Below, one piece after another: positions 14,684 through 23,224 of a stretch of 28,497 bases of DNA (within the stretch, counting starts at the first letter, position 1; every line of letters begins with the position of its first letter). Both the position numbers and the translations under genes were made by a program. Source of the DNA: AWTP1-13 sp035253505 (GTDB taxonomy: Bacteria > Pseudomonadota > Alphaproteobacteria > Rhizobiales > Hyphomicrobiaceae); the NCBI GenBank assembly GCA_035253505.1, contig DATFCC010000242.1:1-28497 (forward strand), written 5' to 3'. The notes below the pieces were generated by a model. It was not told the origin of the DNA. It did not search any database and worked only from the letters and a program-made list of their open reading frames with translations.

Positions 14684-16333
14684 ATGACCAGCGCCGTCGA
14701 TCCGATCACCGTGTCCGTGATCCAGCACCGTCTGCGGGCCATCGTCGAGGAGATGGGCGAGGCGATGCTGCACACGTCCTACTCGCAGATCCTGAACTCA
14801 AGCCGCGACTTCTCCACCGCCATCTGCGGCCCCGAGGGACGCCTGATCGCCCAGGCCGAGCACGTGCCGATCCACGTCGGCGCGCTGCCCTATGCCGCCA
14901 AGGCCGTGCACGACTTCTTCAAGGGCAGCATCAAGCCGGGCGACGTCTACCTGCTCAACGATCCCTACTGGGGCGGCAATCATCTCCCCGATCTCACCGC
15001 ATTCGTGCCCGTTTTCGACGGCGACCGCCTCGTGTTCTGGTCCATCAACCGGTCGCACCAAAGCGACATCGGCGGCGCCACGCACGGGGCCTACAACGCC
15101 AGCGCCACGGAGATCTTCCACGAAGGCCTGCGCGTGCCGCCGCTGAAGCTCTACGATGCGGGCAAACGGCGCGATGACGTCTACGAGATGATCGTGCTCA
15201 ACGTGCGCCATCCGCGCGACTTCCGCGGCGACCTGGCGGCGATGATCGGCTCGGCACGCCTGGGCGAGCGCCGCCTCACCCAGCTTATCGGCGAATTCGG
15301 CTCGACCACCACGCATGCCGCCGTGGAAGCCGTGCTCGATGCCTCGGAGCGGCAGGTGCGGGCCATTATCTCCGGATGGAAGGACGGCGTGTACGAGGGC
15401 GAGGCGTTCCTCGACGACGACGGGCACAAGTTCAAGGACGTGCACATCCGCGCCCGCATCACCAAGCGCGGCAGCGACCTGGAGGTCGACCTGACCGACA
15501 GCCACCCGCAGGTGGTGGGCTTCATCAACTCGTCCTATGCCAACACCCATTCCGCCGTGGTGGTGGCGCTGGCCTACCTGATCGACCCGGACACGCCGAA
15601 GAACGACGGCGCGTTTCGGCCGGTGACGGTCAAGCTGAAGGAAGGCACGATCGTGTGGCCACGGCCCGGCGCGCCCGTCACGCTCTGCACCAACCACTGC
15701 GCGCAGGAGGTGCTGGAGGCCGTCATCCGGGCACTGGCGCCGGCCTGTCCGGAGCGGGCCATGGCCGGCTGGGGGCGACGCTTCCGCATCGCCATCCAGG
15801 GCGTCGATCCCAGGACGTCCAAGCCGTTCATCTGGCATCTGTTCCAGGCGCGGCCGGGCGGCGGCGCTTCCTCCGCCGGCGACGGCTGGCCGGCAGCGGG
15901 CGAGTGGCAGGCCGCGGGCGGCATCAAGTTCGGCAGCATCGAGGTGCACGAGGTGCGCTTCCCGCTGTTCTTCCGCCGGCACGAGTTCCGCCCCGACAGC
16001 GGGGGTGATGGACGCTATCGCGGCGGCCCGGGCGCGGAGCTGGAGATGAGGATCGAAACCACCGAGCCCGCCGTCGCCAACACGGCGGGTGACGGGGTGA
16101 AATACGGTGCGTGCGGGATGGTCGGGGGTGAGGACGGCAAGCCGCACAATTACTGGCTCCAGTCCAAAGGGCATCCAGACCGGCCGCTCAAGACCAAGGA
16201 GACGGGCGTGGTGCTGCACCCGGGCGACGTCATTCAGGTGCGATCCGGCGGCGGTGGCGGCTGGGGCTCGGCGGCGGAGCGGACGCGCGAGGAGCGTGCG
16301 CGCGACGTCGAGCTCGGCTTCGTGTCGCGCTGA
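14684..16333 (+). CDS. hyuB: hydantoinase/oxoprolinase family subunit B
   Basis: This is a 549-residue HyuB-family protein. Diagnostic segments are DPITVSVIQHRL at the start, SSRDFSTAICGPEGRLIAQ, the LLNDPYWGGNHLPD motif (91-103), and a C-terminal SGGGGGWG. The family works with HyuA to hydrolyse five-membered cyclic amides (N-methylhydantoin, 5-oxoproline), usually with ATP, and related pairs carboxylate acetone or acetophenone. The ATG at 14684 follows AGGACC; the frame is open 60 codons further, overlapping the aminotransferase. Its stop TGA overlaps the ribosome site (GAGG) of hyuA, implying translational coupling. B before A is the reverse of the more common order. The true substrate is unknown. 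Confidence 0.92.
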   Translation: MTSAVDPITVSVIQHRLRAIVEEMGEAMLHTSYSQILNSSRDFSTAICGPEGRLIAQAEHVPIHVGALPYAAKAVHDFFKGSIKPGDVYLLNDPYWGGNHLPDLTAFVPVFDGDRLVFWSINRSHQSDIGGATHGAYNASATEIFHEGLRVPPLKLYDAGKRRDDVYEMIVLNVRHPRDFRGDLAAMIGSARLGERRLTQLIGEFGSTTTHAAVEAVLDASERQVRAIISGWKDGVYEGEAFLDDDGHKFKDVHIRARITKRGSDLEVDLTDSHPQVVGFINSSYANTHSAVVVALAYLIDPDTPKNDGAFRPVTVKLKEGTIVWPRPGAPVTLCTNHCAQEVLEAVIRALAPACPERAMAGWGRRFRIAIQGVDPRTSKPFIWHLFQARPGGGASSAGDGWPAAGEWQAAGGIKFGSIEVHEVRFPLFFRRHEFRPDSGGDGRYRGGPGAELEMRIETTEPAVANTAGDGVKYGACGMVGGEDGKPHNYWLQSKGHPDRPLKTKETGVVLHPGDVIQVRSGGGGGWGSAAERTREERARDVELGFVSR

Positions 16334-16344
16334 GGCCGATCCCC

Positions 16345-18396
16345 ATGTACCGCATCGGCATCGACGTCGGAGGGACATTCACGGACCTGGTGGCCGTGGA
16401 CGACCAAGGACGCGTCACCATCGCCAAGTCGGCATCGACGCCCGGCGATCAGTCGCTGGGGGTGATGGACGGGCTCGGCCGCCTGGCCGAGACACTGTCG
16501 CTCGATGTTGCCGGCATGCTGGCGAAGACCGAAATCATCGTGCACGGCACGACGGTGGCCACCAACGCGCTGCTGGAGCACAAGGGCGCCAAGGTCGGCC
16601 TGCTGACCACCGAAGGGCATCGCGACATCGTCGAGATGCGCGAGGGACTGAAGGACGATCGCTACAATCTGCGCCAGGCGCCGCCGGAGCAGCTCGTGCC
16701 GCGGCAGCGGCGCCTCGGCGTGCGCGAGCGCGTGCGGCCCGACGGGCGCACGGAAGTGGCGCTGGACCGCGACTCCGTCGCCGGTGCGATCCGCGCACTC
16801 GCGCGCGACGGCGTGGAGGCCGTGGCCATCTGCTACCTGCACGCCTGGCGCGACGATGCTCACGAGCGCGCCACCCTGGACGCGGTGCGCGCGGCCATGC
16901 CCGGCGCGTACGTGTGCCGTTCCTCCGAGGTGCTGCCGCAGATCAAGGAGTACGACCGCGTCTGCACCACCATCGTCAACGCCTACGTCGGCCCGGTGCT
17001 GGAGCGCTACCTGACGCGGCTTGCCGTGCGCTTGCGGGACGCGGGCTTTGCGGGGCCGGTGCTGATCATCCAGTCGCACGGCGGCGTCGCCACCATCGCC
17101 GATGCCGTGCGGCTGGCGGCCGGCAGCGTCCTGTCGGGCCCCGCGGGCGGCGTGGCCGGCAGCCGGTATGCGGCCAAGCTGCTGGGGCACGGCGATCTCA
17201 TTCCGTTCGACATGGGCGGTACCTCCACCGACATCTCGCTGGTCGCCGGTGGCGAGGCGGTGATCTCCTCCGACCGCCGGCTGGCGGGGCAGCGCGTGGC
17301 GCTGCAAAGCCTGGACATCGCCAGCATCGGGGCCGGCGGCGGCTCCATCGCCCGCGTCGACGCCGGCGGCGTGCTGCATGTGGGGCCGGAAAGCGCCGGG
17401 GCCATGCCGGGCCCCGCCTGCTATGGCCGCGGCGGCACGCTGCCGACGGTGACGGACGCCAACCTGGTGCTCGGCTTCCTCGACCCCGACAATTTCCTGG
17501 GTGGCCGTTCGCGCCTCGACCGGGCGGCGGCGGAGGCGGCCGTGGACACGGTCGCGTCCCGGCTCGGCGTCGAGCGCATGGCGGCCGCGGAAGGCATCCA
17601 CCGCATCATCAACACGCGCATGGCCGAAGGCATCCGCCTGGTATCGGTGCGGCGCGGCGTCGATCCCAGGCGCTTCGCCATCCTGTCCTTCGGCGGGGCT
17701 GCGGGATTGCACGTCACCGATGTGGCGCGCCAGCTCGACCTGCGCCGCGTGATCGTCCCGCGGCTGGCGGCCGTGCTGTCCGCGTGGGGCATGCTCGCCT
17801 GCGACCTGCGCTATGAGATCGCGCGCACGCATATCGGCGATGCCAGCCGCCTCGAAGCCGACAAGCTGCGCGCGGCCTACCGGGAGATGGAGGCAGAGGG
17901 CCGCGAGCGGCTGGCTGCCGCCTCCCACAAGGGGCCGGTGCGCGTGCACCGCTCGGCCGACATGCGCTACGGCGAGCAGATTTTCGAGGTGAACGTCTCG
18001 CTCGATGGCGTCGACTTCACCGGCGGCGATCTCGTGCGGCAGATGGCCGATGCGTTCCACGCGCGGCACGAGGAGCTCTACACCTACGCCCTGCGCGACC
18101 AGGAGGCGGTGCTGGTCAACGCGCGCGTAGCTGCCATCGGCGCGCTGCCGGAAATGCCGCGCGAGCCGGATCTGCCGCGCCGGCCGCCTGCGGAGCCCGC
18201 AAGCCGGCGCCGCGTCTATCTCGGCCATTGGCGCGAGGTGCCGGTCTACGCGCTGGACGAGCTGGCGCCGGGACAGGTCATCGACGGGGCGGCCATCGTC
18301 GAGTCGGCAACCACCACCGTGCTGCTGCGGGCCGGCGACCGCGCCACGGCGACGCCGCTCGGCTGGCTCGACATACAGGTTGGCGAGGCGGCGTAG
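16345..18396 (+). CDS. hyuA: hydantoinase/oxoprolinase family subunit A (ATP-dependent)
   Basis: This is a 683-residue HyuA-family protein of the actin-like ATPase superfamily. It opens with the nucleotide-binding signature GIDVGGTFTDLVAVD. It continues with HGTTVATNALLE, a central FDMGGTSTDISL phosphate motif (about 287-298), and the IGAGGGSIARVD and GPGPACYGRGG segments typical of the family. FGGAAGLH lies near the start of the C-terminal domain. Length is normal for the family (about 650-700). It forms the catalytic pair with the upstream HyuB, 11 bases away, and ends this plus-strand operon. The neighbouring transaminase and 2-hydroxyacid dehydrogenase suggest stepwise breakdown of a cyclic nitrogen compound to an amino acid, then a ketoacid, then a hydroxyacid. 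That pathway is inference. Confidence 0.93.
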   Translation: MYRIGIDVGGTFTDLVAVDDQGRVTIAKSASTPGDQSLGVMDGLGRLAETLSLDVAGMLAKTEIIVHGTTVATNALLEHKGAKVGLLTTEGHRDIVEMREGLKDDRYNLRQAPPEQLVPRQRRLGVRERVRPDGRTEVALDRDSVAGAIRALARDGVEAVAICYLHAWRDDAHERATLDAVRAAMPGAYVCRSSEVLPQIKEYDRVCTTIVNAYVGPVLERYLTRLAVRLRDAGFAGPVLIIQSHGGVATIADAVRLAAGSVLSGPAGGVAGSRYAAKLLGHGDLIPFDMGGTSTDISLVAGGEAVISSDRRLAGQRVALQSLDIASIGAGGGSIARVDAGGVLHVGPESAGAMPGPACYGRGGTLPTVTDANLVLGFLDPDNFLGGRSRLDRAAAEAAVDTVASRLGVERMAAAEGIHRIINTRMAEGIRLVSVRRGVDPRRFAILSFGGAAGLHVTDVARQLDLRRVIVPRLAAVLSAWGMLACDLRYEIARTHIGDASRLEADKLRAAYREMEAEGRERLAAASHKGPVRVHRSADMRYGEQIFEVNVSLDGVDFTGGDLVRQMADAFHARHEELYTYALRDQEAVLVNARVAAIGALPEMPREPDLPRRPPAEPASRRRVYLGHWREVPVYALDELAPGQVIDGAAIVESATTTVLLRAGDRATATPLGWLDIQVGEAA

Positions 18397-18473
18397 GGTG
18401 CAACAGGCGGAAGCCGTATTGCGCCGGCCTCACCGTCCTGCCGCATCGGCGCAGTACGCTTCGCTATTGCGCC

Positions 18474-19424
18474 CTACAGGTGCGAGGCGAGCGCCATGTC
18501 GGCGACGAGGCCCAGCAGCAGCGCCCAGCCGACCAGCCGGTTCGACTTGAAACGCGACAGGCAGTTGGCGGTATCCGCGATGTCGAGCGTGGCGGCCTGC
18601 CAGGCGAGCTGCATCGCCGCAAGAGCAAGGGCCGGGAAGAAGCCGATGCCGCCGCCGGCCAGTGCGCCGGCGATGCCCCACAGCAGGATCGCGCCGGTGT
18701 AGAAGGCGACGAGCCAGGGCCGCGTCGCCTCGCCCAGCCGAAGCGCCGTGGACTTGAGGCCGACAAGCGCATCGTCCTCCTTGTCCTGGTGGGCATAGAT
18801 GGTGTCGTAGCCGACGGTCCACAGGACCGAGCCGGCGTAAAGCGCCAGCGGCGCCAGCGCCAGCGAGCCCGTCACGGCCGCCCAGCCGACGAGTGCGCCC
18901 CACTTGAACGTCAGCCCGAGGACGACCTGCGGCCAAAAGGTATATCGCTTGCAGAAGGGGTACACCGCGATGAGCAGCAGCGAGGCTGCGCCCAGCATGA
19001 TGGTGAAGGTGTTGAACTGGATGAGGATCAGCAGGCCCGCGAGGCACAGGGCGAGCATGAACGCTTGCGCCTGGCGGACGGTCACCTGGCCGGAAGGGAT
19101 GGGTCGCAACGCCGTGCGCGCAACGCGCGCGTCGTAGTCCCTGTCGATGATATCGTTATAGGTGCAGCCGGCTCCGCGCATGATGAAGGCACCGGCGAGG
19201 AAGAGGACCAGATAGAGGAGGTCCGGGTGGGAGCGGCCGAGCGACAGCTCGGCCATGGCCTGCGACCACCAGCAGGGGAAGAGCAGCAGCCAGGCCCCGA
19301 TGGGGCGATCGAAGCGCGCAAGGCGCAGGTAGGGCAATGAGCCGGGCGGCGCCCAGCGGTCCACCCAGTTGCCGCGCGCGGCGTCCGGTACCGTTGCGGT
19401 GTCAATGTTCGAATGCCCGCTCAT
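18474..19424 (-). CDS. ubiA: 4-hydroxybenzoate polyprenyltransferase
   Basis: This is a 316-residue integral membrane prenyltransferase with about eight to nine hydrophobic helices. It attaches the polyprenyl chain to 4-hydroxybenzoate in ubiquinone synthesis at the inner membrane. The first Asp-rich motif is NDIIDRDYD (90-98), which binds Mg-diphosphate; ARTALRPIPSG follows. The second motif is the DTIYAHQDKEDD stretch. RFDRPIGAWLLLFPCWW at the N-terminus is typical of UbiA proper rather than CtaB or chlorophyll synthases. The start at 19424 is preferred because the family match begins shortly after; the frame is open 24 codons upstream, into the palindromic repeat. Its ribosome site is weak. 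It converges with hyuA across 77 bases. Confidence 0.92.
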   Translation of the reverse strand: MSGHSNIDTATVPDAARGNWVDRWAPPGSLPYLRLARFDRPIGAWLLLFPCWWSQAMAELSLGRSHPDLLYLVLFLAGAFIMRGAGCTYNDIIDRDYDARVARTALRPIPSGQVTVRQAQAFMLALCLAGLLILIQFNTFTIMLGAASLLLIAVYPFCKRYTFWPQVVLGLTFKWGALVGWAAVTGSLALAPLALYAGSVLWTVGYDTIYAHQDKEDDALVGLKSTALRLGEATRPWLVAFYTGAILLWGIAGALAGGGIGFFPALALAAMQLAWQAATLDIADTANCLSRFKSNRLVGWALLLGLVADMALASHL

Positions 19425-19468
19425 GTTCGTACCGCGGCGTGGCGTCTCTGGTCCGCGCCCTGTGGCAA

Positions 19469-19553
19469 CGTCATCTCCGCGAAGGCGGCGATCCACGCAC
19501 GTGTCTGACTTTATCAGGTCCTGGCGTGGATGCCCGCCTGCGTGAGCATGACG
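19469..19553. repeat. imperfect intergenic palindromic element (about 85 bp)
   Basis: Two 30-base arms (19469-19498 and 19524-19553) are inverted copies; I count 23 of 30 matching positions. The outer ends are CGTCAT and ATGACG, and the inner ends ATCCACGC and GCGTGGAT. The CGTCATCTCCGCGAAGGCGG...GGATGCCCGCC pattern is the GTCAT-type dispersed repeat found widely in proteobacterial intergenic DNA. It differs from the element at 12074. It lies in the leader of ubiA, 45 bases upstream of its start. Confidence 0.6.
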
Positions 19554-19659
19554 TCAGATGGAGATTGCTTCCGCGCAAGAGGCCCTGCCTTCAATCGAAG
19601 GGTATTCCGGTCGAGCGCTTCCGCAAGAGGCCCGGTGGAGCAACGGATGAGCGTCCCGG

Positions 19660-20343
19660 TCACAGGCCGAGCACACGCGGAAGGTCCCTCAGGGTCGCGA
19701 TCGTATGCTGCGGGGCGCCGCCATCGGCGATCTTGGCGGCGGCGTGGATGCGGCGCGCTTCCGGCCGCTCGATCATGACGCTGGTCCAGCCGCGCCGATT
19801 GGGCACGATGAAGTCCTTGGATGGGTTGTCACCCACGTAGACAAGCCTATCGCCGTCCTGCGCCATCGCCTGCTCGATGGTCTCGTAGCTCAACGGATGC
19901 GGCTTGGCGAAATCGCGGCCGCCGAGCGCATGGGTGTAGACGATCTGCTGGAAGTGCGCGGCGATGCCGAGCGCGGCAACCTTCTTGGCCTGAACGTAGT
20001 GGGTGCCGTCGGTGATGAGGCCGAGCCTGGTGCCGGTGGCGAAATGGGCGAGCGCCCAGGCGGCATCCTCGAACAGGGTCAGTTGCGGCTCGTGCGTGCG
20101 ATAGGCCTCGATGAAGGCGGCGAGATGCTCGGGTGTATGGCCGGGATGCTTGGCGGCGAGGGCGACGCGGAAGAGCTCGCCCAGGTAGCCGCCGTCGAGC
20201 AGGCGCGTCATGTCGGCGGCGAGATCGGCAACACCGAGCTCCGTTTCGGCCCAGCGGCCGGCCGCGGCAAAACCCGATAGGGCGAACTGCCGCTCGGGAT
20301 AGAGCGTGTCGTCGAGGTCGAACACGAGCACGAGGTCGTTCAT
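19660..20343 (-). CDS. HAD-superfamily hydrolase (phosphatase-like)
   Basis: This is a 227-residue haloacid-dehalogenase-fold hydrolase. Motif I is VFDLDDTLYPE, with nucleophile Asp9 and acid/base Asp11. A helical cap follows. Motif II is the Thr in LGLITDGT, motif III the Lys in FAKPHPLSYE, and motif IV VGDNPSKDF with the Mg-binding acidic residues. All catalytic residues are present, so it is probably an active phosphatase or related hydrolase; the substrate is unknown. The ATG at 20343 overlaps the stop of the heme A synthase gene as ATGA, so the two are co-translated. The link to heme or ubiquinone synthesis is positional only. Confidence 0.88.
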   Translation of the reverse strand: MNDLVLVFDLDDTLYPERQFALSGFAAAGRWAETELGVADLAADMTRLLDGGYLGELFRVALAAKHPGHTPEHLAAFIEAYRTHEPQLTLFEDAAWALAHFATGTRLGLITDGTHYVQAKKVAALGIAAHFQQIVYTHALGGRDFAKPHPLSYETIEQAMAQDGDRLVYVGDNPSKDFIVPNRRGWTSVMIERPEARRIHAAAKIADGGAPQHTIATLRDLPRVLGL

Positions 20344-21416
20344 ACCGCCGCCTCGCCGACCCGCGGATGCCGCACCGCATGGAGATGCCACACGGCGAGG
20401 CCGAAGACGGCGGCGGCGCCTGCCTGATGGGCGAGGCCCAGCCCCAGCGGCACCTGCGCCAGCAGCGTGACGATGCCGAGCACCGCCTGCGCCAGCATGC
20501 GGGCGGCGAGCACGAGGGCCGTCAGCCGGATGTGGGAATCGGCCGCCCCGCGCATGATGACCCAGACATGGGCAAGGGTCGCGGCAAGCAGGAGGTAGGC
20601 CACGACGCGGTGGTTGAACTGCACGGTGAGCGCGTTCTCGAACAGGTTGAGGTACCAGGGCTCCATGACGCCGAGTCCGCCGGGGATGAGCCGGCCATCC
20701 ATCAGCGGCCAGGTGTTGTAGCCGTGACCGGCCTTCAGGCCGGCGACGAAGGCGCCGAGCACGATCTGCACGAACACCAGAAGCAGAACGGCCATGGCTG
20801 CGGTGGCGTGCGCGGGCGCGGCGCCCCGTCGTCGTCGCGGCGGATCATCGAGCGAGAGCGCAACCCAGATCAGGGCGCCGAAGATGAGGATGGCGAGGCT
20901 CAGGTGCAGGGCAAGCCGGTATTGGCTGACGCTGATGCGCTCGGCGAGGCCAGAGGCGACCATGTACCAGCCGGCCGCGCCCTGCAGCGCGCCCAGGGCA
21001 AAGATACCGCCGAGCCGCCCAAGCAGGCCACGCGGGATTTGCCCCGTAGCAAACAACCACACGAACGGAACGAAGAACACCACGCCGATGAACCGGCCGA
21101 GGAAGCGATGCGCCCACTCCCACCAGAAGATGCCTTTGAAGGCCTCGAGGCTCATGCCGCGATTGACGTGTTGGTATTGGGGAATCTGCCGGTACTTGGC
21201 GAATGCCTCCTGCCATTGTGCCTCGTTGAGGGGCGGCACGATGCCGACAATGGGCTGCCACTCCGTGATGGAGAGGCCGGAGCCCGTCAGGCGCGTGGCG
21301 CCGCCGACCGTCACAATCAGGAACACGAGAGCCGCAACGGTGAGCAGCCACACGCGCACGGCGCCGGTGCCGCCGTGAGCCGCCGGCCGCGCCGCCAATG
21401 TTTCAGAGTGCGCCAT
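20340..21416 (-). CDS. ctaA: heme A synthase (COX15/CtaA family)
   Basis: This is a 358-residue inner-membrane protein with about eight helices, the length of the alphaproteobacterial/mitochondrial COX15 type. It oxidises the methyl group of heme O to make heme A for cytochrome oxidase. Hallmarks are VGGATRLTGSGLSITEWQP after helix 1, the KYRQIPQYQHVNRGMSLEAFK loop, WWEWAHRFLGR with a heme-ligand His, FNHRVVAYLL, and a late HQAGAAAVFG His. The second half repeats the four-helix bundle. The start ATG at 21416 has no clear ribosome site. It shares an ATGA overlap with the HAD gene downstream. No ctaB or cox genes are visible here. Confidence 0.94.
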   Translation of the reverse strand: MAHSETLAARPAAHGGTGAVRVWLLTVAALVFLIVTVGGATRLTGSGLSITEWQPIVGIVPPLNEAQWQEAFAKYRQIPQYQHVNRGMSLEAFKGIFWWEWAHRFLGRFIGVVFFVPFVWLFATGQIPRGLLGRLGGIFALGALQGAAGWYMVASGLAERISVSQYRLALHLSLAILIFGALIWVALSLDDPPRRRRGAAPAHATAAMAVLLLVFVQIVLGAFVAGLKAGHGYNTWPLMDGRLIPGGLGVMEPWYLNLFENALTVQFNHRVVAYLLLAATLAHVWVIMRGAADSHIRLTALVLAARMLAQAVLGIVTLLAQVPLGLGLAHQAGAAAVFGLAVWHLHAVRHPRVGEAAV

Positions 21417-21484
21417 GCGCGCTATGGGTAGCCTGTCCGCAGGCGTTTTGCACGGGGAGCAGAGTCGCGGCAGCGGCCGGTCGC

Positions 21485-22540
21485 TCAGGCAGCCGAGGAG
21501 GTGATGGCGGGTGCGGTGAAAAAGCCGAAGGGGGCGCCCGTCAGCAGGACCTTGAGATAGCGCCGCTTCTGGTAGTCGCCGCTGACGGCGATGCGCGGCA
21601 GCGAGGTCAGCTCGCCGACGTGACGGGCATGGATGAGGCCGGTGCGGCCGGTGACGCCGGTCTTCAGCCCCAGCTCCCTGACCAAAGCGAATTCGCGCGG
21701 GCCGGCGCTCGGCTCGTCACCGTAGGGATAGCTGAAGTGGCGGCAAGGGGTGCCCGTCTCGCGCTCGAGGCGACGCACGCTCTCCTCGATCTCGGCACGC
21801 ACATCGCCGAGCGGCAGCCTGGACAGGGCGAAGTGCCGGCGCGTGCGCGCGCCCAGGGTGACGAGCGGATCGGCGGCCAACTGCCTGATCTCGTCCCAGC
21901 CCATCATCTGCTCGGCGCACAGTTGCGAGGGATCGTAGCCGGTGCTGGCGCAGAGATCGCGCACGAAGCCGCGCGCATTCACCTCCTCGATCGTGCGCAG
22001 CCAGCGGTAGACGGCCGTAAAGGCGGCTTCCTTCGCGGCCCGCGTATCGCAGCGGATGGCGCGCTCGACGCGATCGATCTTCACGGAAAGCCGGTCGGTG
22101 CGGGCAATGGCTTCGCCGAGCGCCTGACACCACACATCGCCATTGCCGTCGGCATGGTCGGTGGCGACGTAGACGGTGAAGGGGAGGTTATGACGCTTGA
22201 AGAGCGGATAGGCGTGCTGCAGCGTATCGCGGTAGGCGCCATCGAAGGTGAAGCAGATGAACGGCCGGCGGTAGTCGCCCTCGATCAGCCGGAAATGCGC
22301 CTCGTCGAGCGACACCACCTCGAAGCCCGACGCGCCGACCTGGACGATGACCTGCTCCAGGAATTCGGGCGTGACCTTCGACGTGCGGTTGGGTGTAACG
22401 TCGCCGGGCACGGGCGGCTGCACGCGACGCAGCGCGAGGATCGCGCCGACGCCCCGCGTCAGAGGCGCAATCATGCTGTCGGCACCGGAAAAGTGCAGCG
22501 CCGACAAGGTTGCCTTGAACAGCCGCGTGCGCCGGCTCAT
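21485..22540 (-). CDS. polysaccharide deacetylase-fold protein with altered metal site
   Basis: This is a 351-residue NodB-homology-domain protein. The catalytic Asp motif reads FTFDGAYRD, so Asp100 is kept but the metal-binding second Asp is Gly101. The HxxxH motif reads LGARTRRHFALS, so the first His is Arg232 and only His236 remains. The later RHFSYPYG segment (motif 3) is normal. With two of three metal ligands lost, ordinary zinc-dependent N- or O-deacetylation is doubtful. It may be a binding protein or use a different chemistry. No signal peptide is evident. The start at 22540 has only a distant GGGGG upstream. It is the last gene of a minus-strand run after a 167-base gap from the MaoC gene, so co-transcription is uncertain. 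Confidence 0.85.
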   Translation of the reverse strand: MSRRTRLFKATLSALHFSGADSMIAPLTRGVGAILALRRVQPPVPGDVTPNRTSKVTPEFLEQVIVQVGASGFEVVSLDEAHFRLIEGDYRRPFICFTFDGAYRDTLQHAYPLFKRHNLPFTVYVATDHADGNGDVWCQALGEAIARTDRLSVKIDRVERAIRCDTRAAKEAAFTAVYRWLRTIEEVNARGFVRDLCASTGYDPSQLCAEQMMGWDEIRQLAADPLVTLGARTRRHFALSRLPLGDVRAEIEESVRRLERETGTPCRHFSYPYGDEPSAGPREFALVRELGLKTGVTGRTGLIHARHVGELTSLPRIAVSGDYQKRRYLKVLLTGAPFGFFTAPAITSSAA

Positions 22541-22707
22541 GACAGCGTTTACCCCCGCATCAAGCCTCCACGTGCGCGCGCACGGCGCATCGTGGGCCGG
22601 CCTCTCCCCGCTGATGTCGTACTGGGCCTGATATCGGATGCAGGGGCAGCGCGCAACGGCGCGGCGGAAGAAATCACCACAACTTCGCGCGGCGCCGATG
22701 CAGGGCG

Positions 22708-23193
22708 TCAGACGGGCCGCTTGCGGATGAGGTAGCGCTGTATGCCATCCATCACGAGCTCGCGCCGCTGATTGTGCACGGTGGAGGCAAGGGCGAGCAC
22801 GCCGGTGGTGCGTTGCGGCTTGAGCTCGCTCACCTTGAGCTGGGGATAGAGCGTGTCGCCGGCATAGACGGGCCTGAGGAAGCGCGAGGATTGCTCGATG
22901 AAGCCGATGAGCGAGCCCTCGACCAGGAACGGAAACAGGCCCGCGCCCGCCGCCGTCTGGATGACGACCTGGAAGCCGTGCGCCAGCAGCTCCGGATGGC
23001 CGTGGCGCCGGCAGTATTCGCGGTCGTAGTGGATCGGATGGTTGTCGCCGGAGGCGGCCTGAAAGGCTAGGAACTGTGCCTCCGTCACGGTTCGCGAGGG
23101 GATGTAGAATGCCTCGCCGAGGACGAAATCCTCGAAATAGCGGGTGGGGCCGAAGCGGTGGCGGACCGGATCGAAGTCTTCTGCCTCTGCCAT
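22708..23193 (-). CDS. MaoC-family (R)-hydratase
   Basis: This is a 161-residue hot-dog-fold protein. The hydratase-2 motif is clear: AASGDNHPIHYD gives catalytic Asp50 and His55, followed by LLAHGFQV. Such enzymes add water to enoyl-CoA with R stereochemistry, or act on related thioesters. A single-domain MaoC normally works as a dimer. GAGGGCAGG precedes the ATG. It is the third gene of an acyl-CoA cassette on the minus strand, 31 bases after the acyl-CoA ligase. A substrate shared with the ligase and the crotonase upstream is likely, but its identity cannot be read. Confidence 0.9.
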   Translation of the reverse strand: MAEAEDFDPVRHRFGPTRYFEDFVLGEAFYIPSRTVTEAQFLAFQAASGDNHPIHYDREYCRRHGHPELLAHGFQVVIQTAAGAGLFPFLVEGSLIGFIEQSSRFLRPVYAGDTLYPQLKVSELKPQRTTGVLALASTVHNQRRELVMDGIQRYLIRKRPV

Positions 23194-23224
23194 GTCGCCT
23201 GCCCTCGAGACGCTGCCGCTGCGT

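Noticed and set aside
18397..18473. TGCGCC...GGCGCA arms as a bidirectional terminator between hyuA and ubiA
   Set aside because: The arms are only six bases with a long loop and no T run.
22571..22584. Perfect 14-base palindrome CGTGCGCGCGCACG
   Set aside because: Alternating CG runs are expected by chance at this base composition, and no flanking structure supports a site.
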